Shown here piece after piece: positions 56,851-64,000 of a stretch of DNA of 64,000 nucleotides. A program made the position numbers and the translations under genes. Source of the DNA: Larus michahellis (Eukaryota; Chordata; Aves; Charadriiformes; Laridae); assembly GCF_964199755.1 (NCBI RefSeq), contig NC_133906.1, positions 21,823,419 to 21,887,418 of the forward strand, read 5' to 3'. Below the pieces are notes generated by a model. The model had not been told where the DNA came from, ran no database searches, and saw only the letters and a list, made by a program, of their open reading frames with translations. How positions within the stretch are numbered: position 1 is the first letter of the stretch; each line of letters opens with the position of its first letter.

Positions 56851-57308
56851 GGTGCCGAACGCCCCGGGGTGCAGGTTCCCAGGAGGCGGCTGAGCCGGGG
56901 CACGGGTTCCCGGGGTTCGGGTTCCCCGCGGCGGGGGGCGGCCCGGGGTGCGGGGGCAGAGCGGAGCCCGGGCTGCGAGATCCCGGGGGCGAACCGTGCG
57001 CGGGGGGCAACTCGGGGCGGGGGCGGTGCTGCCCGCACCCCGGGGGTCCCAGCACGATGCCCGGCGGCGCAACCGGCGGGGTGCCCCGGGGGCGCCCCGG
57101 GGGCGCGGCGGGGGCCGGGGCGGGGGCGGGGGCCGGGCTGGGGGGGGCGGAGGGGGGGGGGGGCCGCCGTTCGCGGCGCTAGGACCGGGCGCGGCGGCGG
57201 GCGGAGCCTCCCCGCCGCTCGCCCCTCCGCCCGGCCGCTGCGGCAGTGTCTCGGAGGCGGGCAGGCGGCCGGTCCCTCCGGTCCCCCCGGCAGCATCCCG
57301 GCCCCGCC
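56850..57308 (+). promoter_or_regulatory. DBN1: DBN1 CpG-island promoter
   Basis: Extremely GC-rich sequence with dense CpGs and long G runs, no TATA box, ending at the DBN1 ATG. The island continues through exon 1 into intron 1 to about 58,100. Confidence 0.7.
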
Positions 57309-57550
57309 ATGGCTGGCGTCGGCTTCGCGGCGCACCGCCTGGAGCTGCTCGCCTCCTACCAGGACGTGATCGGCGAGGACAGCCCCACCGACTGGTGAGC
57401 GCGCCCGCCGCCGCCGCCGCCCCTTTGTCCCCGCCGCCGCCGCCGCCCTTTGTGCACGGAGCCGCCCGGTAACACCGGCCGCGCCCCGCGCTGCGCCCCC
57501 CGCCGCCCCGGGCCCGCGGTGCCGGCAGCCCCGGCACACAAAGGCGGGCG

Positions 57551-57592
<42 letters not shown>

Positions 57593-60500
57593 GGCCCGCC
57601 GCCCCCGGTGCCCGCACCTGCCCGCCGCCGCCGCACCGGGCCGGGGCGCGGTCTCCGCTTTGTCTGCGCCGGGCCGGCACGTGCGAGCACCGGGACCCGC
57701 CGCCCCCGGGAGCCCGCGGCACGGCCCGACCCCCCGCCGGGCAGCGAGCGCGGGGAGCGGGGGGTCCGCGCAGGGCGGGGAGGGCGCGGGGGGTCCCCCC
57801 GCTGCTGGGCCCGGCACCGGGTCCCTCCCCATTGTCTGGAGCCGGAGCCGCGGGCGAGGGGCGCCCGGGGGAGGAGGGGCGGGGATCGGGGCGCCCCCGG
57901 CCCGGCGCCGCTGCCGGCCGGCCTCGGCGATGCTCCGGCAGCGGCCGGCACCTCTGCCCCGGCGGAGCGAGGCCTGCGGCCGCGGGGGGCCGGCATCCCC
58001 CCTCGGCTCCGCTGCCCTCGTCCCCCGCCACCTCCTGGGGACCCCCATCCTCGGGCTCCCCCGTCCCCGGGGGGTCGCGGTGCGCCGGCCCGGGACCACC
58101 CTGCCGGGCTGGGGCTGCTGCGGGCTCCGGGCGAGTGGTGGCCTCCCCCAGCGGGAGCCCCCGGGCTGCCCTGCCCTGCCTGCACCTCCCGAGCTGGGCA
58201 CCCCGTGCTGCGGGTGCCGGGACCCGGCCGGATCCAGACCCTGCTGCAGCCGGCGCAGGAGCCCGCAGGGAGCATCTCCCCACCGCCACCACCAATTCTC
58301 CCCAGCACCCACCCACATCTCCCAGCCCCACCCGGGTGCCGTGGGGCTGGCTGTGGCCGTTGGCCCCCAGAACACCCTCCTTGCCCCACTGGGATGCCTG
58401 CGCCATGCGTGGGGGGTGCTCCCGGCACCCTGGGGTGCAGCTGGGTGGGCAGAGGCAGTACTGGGCAGCACTGGGTGCGGGGCGCATGCTGTCTATGCTG
58501 CTCGCTGGCCGGGGTGCGTGTTGTGCACCCACCGCCCAGTTGGGGGGCACCCAGCGCCCAGCGGGAGGGTACCCACCAGGGGTGCATGCTGCTCTCTAGC
58601 CGGGTCCCTGCTCTCAGGGCAGGGCTGGGACACCCCCGGGCTGTGTGGGCCTGTTCATGTCCCCCTCCCCACCAATCCCAGGTCTCCGGGGAGCCCTGCA
58701 GTCCCGCCGCCAGCCCAAGGGCGCTGTGGGCGAGTGCGGTGCATGTTGCCGGCCAGGAGGCAGCTGTCAGCCCTGGGTACATCTCGCTTCCCGGCATCCG
58801 CTGCAAAGGAGCCCTCCCTGCCAAAGCTGCTGAGAGCAGCAGAAACGGTTCCTGGGAAGGCGAGTGCCGGGGCCAGGCCCCCCCTCCTGCAGCACTGAGC
58901 CCCGACTGGGTAACGAGCCCCCGCCATCCCCATCCTTAGGGCTGAGCTCACCCCATCATCCCCAGCCCCTCCATCCCGCAGTCACCAGGGGTTCCCGGCT
59001 CTTGGTGCCACTGGGAGCAGCATCCCCGCTGCAGGGCCCGGTGTCCGGGTGCAGGATGAGGGGTGATGCTCAGGGGGCTGCCTTGGGCGGGGGGGGATGG
59101 GGACCGTCCCCCGGCGGTGGCCCAGCGTGGCTGAGCCAGGGGCCGTGAGGACACTGTGCTGGAGCCCGGCCCTGGGCTGGTGCCGGGGGATGCCGCGCTC
59201 TCGCCCGGCCGGGATCCCTGTGTTTAGTCTGGGATTCCCCCCCGCCCTGAGCCCAGTCCTGGAGGGTCCGAGTGTCCCCTCCCCCTGCCCGGCCCCGCGG
59301 AGGCTGCTGGGGCCCATTACTCGATCGGAAAGGAATTTGGTGCTGCTTTCTGAGCACGCCGACTCCCTGGAGCTCTCAGCCACATTGGAAACACATGTGC
59401 CCGGGCTGGGGCAAGGCAGGCTGGGGCAATGCTCCCCCCACCTCGGCCACGGTGGGGGGGGGCAGGCAGCAGAGGGTGCCCTGGGTGCTGGTACCCACGG
59501 GGGCTGGATGGCTGCTCCGGTGAGCGATGGGGCCGTGCGAGGGCAGCGAGGCTGCTGTCCCCTTGGTGGGGTGATGCGGGATCCTTGCTGGAGTCCCCCG
59601 ACTGTGGGGACCCCTCCTCCCTGGGCACGTGGGGCACGTCACCCACGGGTGCCCCATGTGCTGAAGCCTGGGGCAGGTGGGCAGGGGCTGTATGGGTGGG
59701 GTGGAGGGATTAAATCCCATGGAAGTGGGTAAGTAAGTGATGCATGATGCTGCCTGCACCCGCCGTGGCATGGCTGGTCCCCTCTGCCAGGGCTCGTGGT
59801 GATGCTGTTGGGCTGTGGGTCCCTGGGGGCACCCTCGGGGATGCTGCTGGCCCCAGCATGGCCCCGCTGGCCCCCAGACTGGAAACCTTCGGATCCTCCA
59901 TCCCAGTGTGGGGTCAGGCTATGCCACCAGGCTATGCTCGAGGCACGGCTGTTTCTGCGGCGGTGCCCGGCATGACGGGACCCTGCCAAGCCCCGTCTGC
60001 CCTGGGAGCACCCCTGGGTGCAGGCAGCAGCACTGTGCTCAGGGGCCATCCTGCATGGCAGGGGTCTTGGGGGGGGAAAGAGCGGGCAGTGGGTGTCCCC
60101 AGCACCCACAGGCTCCCCAGGCAGCGATGCCACGGCTCTGCCCTACTTGTTTTCTCCTCTCTGCAGCCAGCTGCATCCCACCCTGCAAGCCCCCAGCCCC
60201 TCCATGCGGCCCTGGGCTCCCCCAAAATGCTGCCGCCCACCCCCCCGTTCCTGGGGGATCACAGCAGGTCCCCGGGCCGGGGCTGCGGTTGCAGGCAGGG
60301 GCTGCGTTTGCCGCCCTTCCCTGGCGCGGGCAGCGCAGACGACGCTTTGCAGCTGCTTTGCCGGCTCCAGGCTGGGATTTTGCGCCGGCTGGGGCGGCCG
60401 ATTAGCAGGATCGGGATGTGCGGATTAAAGTCAATCTTGTTGGTGCAATTATATGCGGCTCGCTGCCGGGGGCTTAGAGGGTGGTGGGTGCCCGGGGGGG

Positions 60501-63500
60501 GGTGTGGAGGGAGGCCCCCTCCATGTCAGGCACCCGCCTTCCTTCCCCTTGTTTTTCGGCTCCCAGGGTCCAGCCATGGCCCCGGTTTTGGGGGGGCTTT
60601 GCCTGTCAAGGCCCCCCCGATTCCCATTCCTGAGCCCAGCCTCCGTCTGGAAGCTGTGAGCTCGGGTGAGAACGGATCTGCGCGGCACCGTGGGGATTTT
60701 GGCTCTCCAGCAAGCACCGCGCGGGCGCTGCCGGCAGAATGATGGGCAGAGCCGCCTGCCCGCCCCAGTGCAGGGATGGTGGTGGTGGCGGGGGGTGTCC
60801 AGCACAGGCAGCCCCGGCTTTCCGGGCGCAGCGCGTGACGGTGGCAGGCAGGTTTGGGTGCCTGCCAGGCCCCGGCAGGTCCCCGCTGCCTGCCTGCCTC
60901 CCCCGCTCCCCTCCGCTAATCACCTCGTCATCGGGGCGAGCTGCATCCCAGCTGGGATGGAGGGGGGGGGGGGTGTTGCCGTGGTGATGGAGGATGCTGG
61001 TTGCTTAGCAACATCCATCCCCTCGCCCACCCGCCCTGGACCGATTTGGCATGCGTCCTCCCCCCCCCCCACCTGGCTGCACGCCCCTGGGGAGGTGCGG
61101 GCAGGCGGGGGGTCCCCATGGAGCCCCGGGGGGGGCCGGACAGGGCGCGGCGGGAGCAAAAGGGGGTTTCCCATCCGCCGGGAACGGTTTCCAAGGAACG
61201 GTCTCCATGACGGCCCCATCACACCCTGGCGGCACATTGATTTGCTGCTGCTGGTGCTCCGGCGTCCTCCCCCAGCCTGGTGCCTGCCGGGCCAGTGGCT
61301 CACGCAGCCGGGCATGTGAGTGTCCCCGAGTTCCCTGCCAGGGCATGGGGCTGTCCCCAAAGCCGGTCGGTAACCGGCGGGGTCGGGGGGGGACAGAGAC
61401 AGGCGTGCGAGGAGCTGCGAGGCCACCATGGCTTGTGGCATGGCACGGCAGCCAGCTGGTCCCTGTGCCCAAGTGACCCCTCTGTCCCCAACCTTGGGAC
61501 CCTGCCCCATGGCTGCCAGCCGGCAGGGTGGGGGGGATAGGCTCTGCCCACAGTCCTGCCTGCCCTCTCAGCCTGTCCTTTTGCGGTGGCGATGCACAAG
61601 GGGTTGGGATGGCTGTGTGGGGGCTTGGGGACACCTGGACGGTCCCCCAATGACCTTGGTCAGTGTTAGCAGGATGGGGAGGATGGGGCATCCCACGCTT
61701 CCCCCGGGACGCGTATCACCCACACTGTCTCCCCAGGGCCCTCTACACGTACGAGGATGGCTCCGATGACCTGAAACTGGCAGCGTCGGGAGGTAAGGTC
61801 CCCTGTCCCTGCAGCCGGCTTGGCTCTGCCGACGTTTTCCCCGGCACCCATCCTGGTGCTGGGTGGACGTGGGCTGATGGTGCCGTGCCAGGTGGAGGTT
61901 TGCTGGAGCTCTCCGGCCACTTTGAGATCCAGAAGGTGATGTATGGCTTCTGCAGCGTCAAGGACCCCCAGGCCGTGCTCCCCAAATATGTCCTCGTCAA
62001 TTGGGTGAGTGGGGAGGCCGTGCTGGGGGGAGGGGAGGCCATGCCCACCGGGGCTGCAGCGTTGGCAGGGACATGGCTGGGCGTGAGGGAGGACCCCAGC
62101 CATGCGGGTGTCCCGCAGTCCCGCTGCCCCATGGTGGTCAATGGGGCTGGGGTCACCCTGCTGCTTCTCCCCGGCTACCACAGGTGGGCGAGGATGTGCC
62201 AGACGCCCGCAAGTGTGCCTGCGCCAGCCACGTGGCCAAGATCGCCGAGTTCTTCCAGGTGGGTGATGCTGGGGAAGGGGATGATGCTGCCAGGGCACCG
62301 ACCCCGGTCCCTGATGGCCGCTTGCTCCCCTCCAGGGCGTGGATGTCATCGTCAACGCCAGCAGCGTGGAGGACATCGACCCAGGGGCCATCGGGCAGCG
62401 GCTCTCCAACGGGCTGGCCCGCGTCTCCAGCCCGGTGCTGCACCGCCTGCGGCTGCGGGAGGACGAGAACGCCGAGCCCGTGGTAATGTCCCCATTACGG
62501 CGATGGTGGCGGGCGCGGGGCATCCCTCCCGCCCGGGGCTCCTGTCTGCCGCAGTCCGTCACCCCCTGTGCCGCTTACTGTTATTCCCCCTCGCTGATCC
62601 CAGCCCCTCCGCCCCCCCCGCCTCTCCTCCGTCCCAGGGCACCACTTACCAGAAAACCGACGCCACCGTGGAGATGAAGCGGCTCAACCGGGAGCAGTTC
62701 TGGGAACAAGCCAAGGTGGGATATGGGAGGGGGACAACCGACGGCCCCCGGGGAGTGGGGCGAGCCACCGGCCGGCTGATGAGCAGCCCTGTCCTTCATC
62801 CCCCCTCCACCAGAAAGAGGAGGAATTGCGTAAAGAGGAGGAGCGGAAAAAGGCCCTGGACGCCCGGCTGCGGTTCGAGCAGGAGCGGATGGAGCAGGAG
62901 CGGCTGGAGCAGGAGGAGCGGGAGCGGCGTTACCGGGAGCGGGAGGAGCAGATCGAGGAGCACAGGCACGGCAGGGTCCGGGGGGGGTGGCTCTGTCCCG
63001 TGAGACGCGGGATGGTCGCACACAGAGCACGGTTGTGCGCGTGCCGCGAGCGGCTGGGTGGGCGCATGGGTGTTTGTCCCCACGAGGGATGGGGCTGGGC
63101 AGGGGCTGGCGGGCAGGGGCTGGCAGGAGCCGGTGCCCAGCCCTTCTCCCGTGCCCCCATGGCAGGCGGAAGCAGCAGAGCATGGAGGCGGAGGAGGCCC
63201 GGCAGCGCCTGAAGGAGCAGTCCATCTTTGTAAGTGTGGCAGCGGGCACAGGGCCAGGATCGGAGCCGGAGCTGCCGCCTGGCACCGCCCCCAGGGAATG
63301 GCTTTTCCCAGCCGGGCCCCCAGGGCACCCCAGGGCCGGGGAGGGGTGACACCGAGTCTCTTCCCAGGGGGACCAGCAAGAAGAGGACGACAGGCAGCAG
63401 CTCAGGAAATCGGAGTCAGAGGTGGAGGTGAGTCCGGCGGCGGCCGTGCCCGGTGCCGGTCCTTGCTCCCCAGGCAGCGGTGCCCACAGCTGGATGGGGA

Positions 63501-63698
63501 CCCAGCGGGGGGGTGCATGGGGGGGTGGTCCCACAGCCCCATGCCACCAGGGCGGTGGGTCTCAGCCTCCCCCGTCCCCACAGGAGGCTGCTGCCATCAT
63601 CGCTCAGCGGCCCGACAACCCCCGGGACTTCTTCAAGCAGCAGGAGCGGGTGGCATCGGGCAGCAGCGACGCCGTCTCGCCGGGCAGCCACAGGACAG
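57309..63698 (+). CDS. DBN1: DBN1, drebrin, N-terminal part (10 exons; continues beyond window)
   Basis: Actin-filament side-binding protein of dendritic spines. Exons: 57309-57394, 61737-61792, 61892-62004, 62184-62258, 62336-62482, 62638-62715, 62814-62965, 63166-63229, 63368-63427, 63584-63698; 315 residues so far. The ADF-homology domain (about 3-134) runs from [20 protein letters not shown] through [33 protein letters not shown] and [21 protein letters not shown] charged helical coiled coil follows ([19 protein letters not shown]), then [20 protein letters not shown] and [13 protein letters not shown]. Ends in phase 1 at 63,698. The remaining proline-rich half and Homer-binding motifs are outside. 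Intron 7 appears to use a GC donor (62,966). I see no next exon in 63,699-64,000. Confidence 0.95.
57553..57590. repeat. (GT)19 microsatellite in DBN1 intron 1
   Basis: Uninterrupted 38-base GT dinucleotide run 160 bases after the exon 1 donor, within the CpG island. It is likely polymorphic and Z-DNA-prone. Confidence 0.95.
60400..60465. promoter_or_regulatory. DBN1: AT-richer element in DBN1 intron 1
   Basis: Contains GATTAGC, GGATTAAAGTCAATC and GCAATTATATGC in a 4.3-kb intron that is otherwise very GC-rich. It resembles the element at 55,005-55,075 in having homeodomain-type cores. Another less GC-rich patch lies at about 59,310-59,400. Enhancer function is inferred from composition only. 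Confidence 0.3.
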
Positions 63699-64000
63699 GT
63701 GAGGGGCTGGGGGGGCTATGGGCACCGGGGGGGGCACGGAGAGGCCGGGGGGTCTGCGGGCTGCGGAGCAGGTGAGTACGGTGCCGCTGGGGCTCTCCGC
63801 AGCTCAGCAGGTCACAGCAGGCTCTGGGGGCAGAAGGGCTGTGATGTTGGGGGGGTGATGTCCCCCGTGCCATCCCCAGTGCCGTGATGGTGGGTGCCAG
63901 GGGCACGAGGATGGCAGGGGGTCGTCCTGCTTTGCCGCGCCGCCACCACCACCGCCGCCACCACCACCGCACCGTGTGGCCCCTGCCGCCGCGGCAGCTT

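Noticed and set aside
56653-58824. 723-residue open frame on the minus strand, with similarly long ones beside it
   Set aside because: It is antisense across the DBN1 CpG island and intron. It consists of Pro/Gly/Arg/Ala low complexity and a translated GT microsatellite, with no domain. Long open frames are expected at this GC content.

Overview
The window looks like a gene-dense, GC-rich segment of a sauropsid genome, most likely a bird. Introns are short (often about 100 bases), CpG islands sit at most promoters, no interspersed repeat is recognisable, and gene order is a rearranged version of human 5q35.3. No database was available, so every name rests on recall of family sequences plus synteny.

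Layout, left to right: the last coding exon and very long 3'UTR of NSD1 (+, 1 to about 6,725); RAB24 (-), head to head with PRELID1 (+); MXD3 (-), tail to tail with PRELID1; a compact LST2/ZFYVE28-like FYVE gene (-); a 2.4-kb spacer with a degenerate 228-bp tandem repeat; then five genes on + in a tight head-to-tail series: FAM193B, DDX41, DOK3, PDLIM7 and the first ten coding exons of DBN1, which runs off the right edge. I assembled exons from splice sites and checked that the phases close. Predicted lengths are RAB24 203, PRELID1 215, MXD3 186, LST2-like 543, FAM193B 996, DDX41 617, DOK3 452, PDLIM7 711 and DBN1 at least 315 residues.

The strongest unusual signal is in PDLIM7. An exon cassette between the PDZ and LIM regions is present four times in tandem (45,605-50,556). 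Every copy is open, every splice site is intact and all phases are compatible, so full inclusion would add 231 residues over the single-copy form. The second main observation is evolutionary. MXD3, the LST2-like gene and FAM193B match in order and strand the human 4p16.3 set MXD4, ZFYVE28, FAM193A. The LST2-like gene therefore looks like a whole-genome-duplication partner of ZFYVE28 that is missing from human 5q35. Smaller points are two near-perfect palindromes in introns, DOK3's first coding exon lying inside the apparent DDX41 3'UTR, a likely GC-AG intron in DBN1, and two candidate CTCF sites.

Functionally the genes are a neighbourhood rather than a pathway: chromatin (NSD1), autophagy-linked Rab (RAB24), mitochondrial lipid transfer (PRELID1), MAX-network repression (MXD3), endosomal signalling (LST2-like), helicase/innate sensing (DDX41), immune adaptor (DOK3) and actin organisation (PDLIM7, DBN1).
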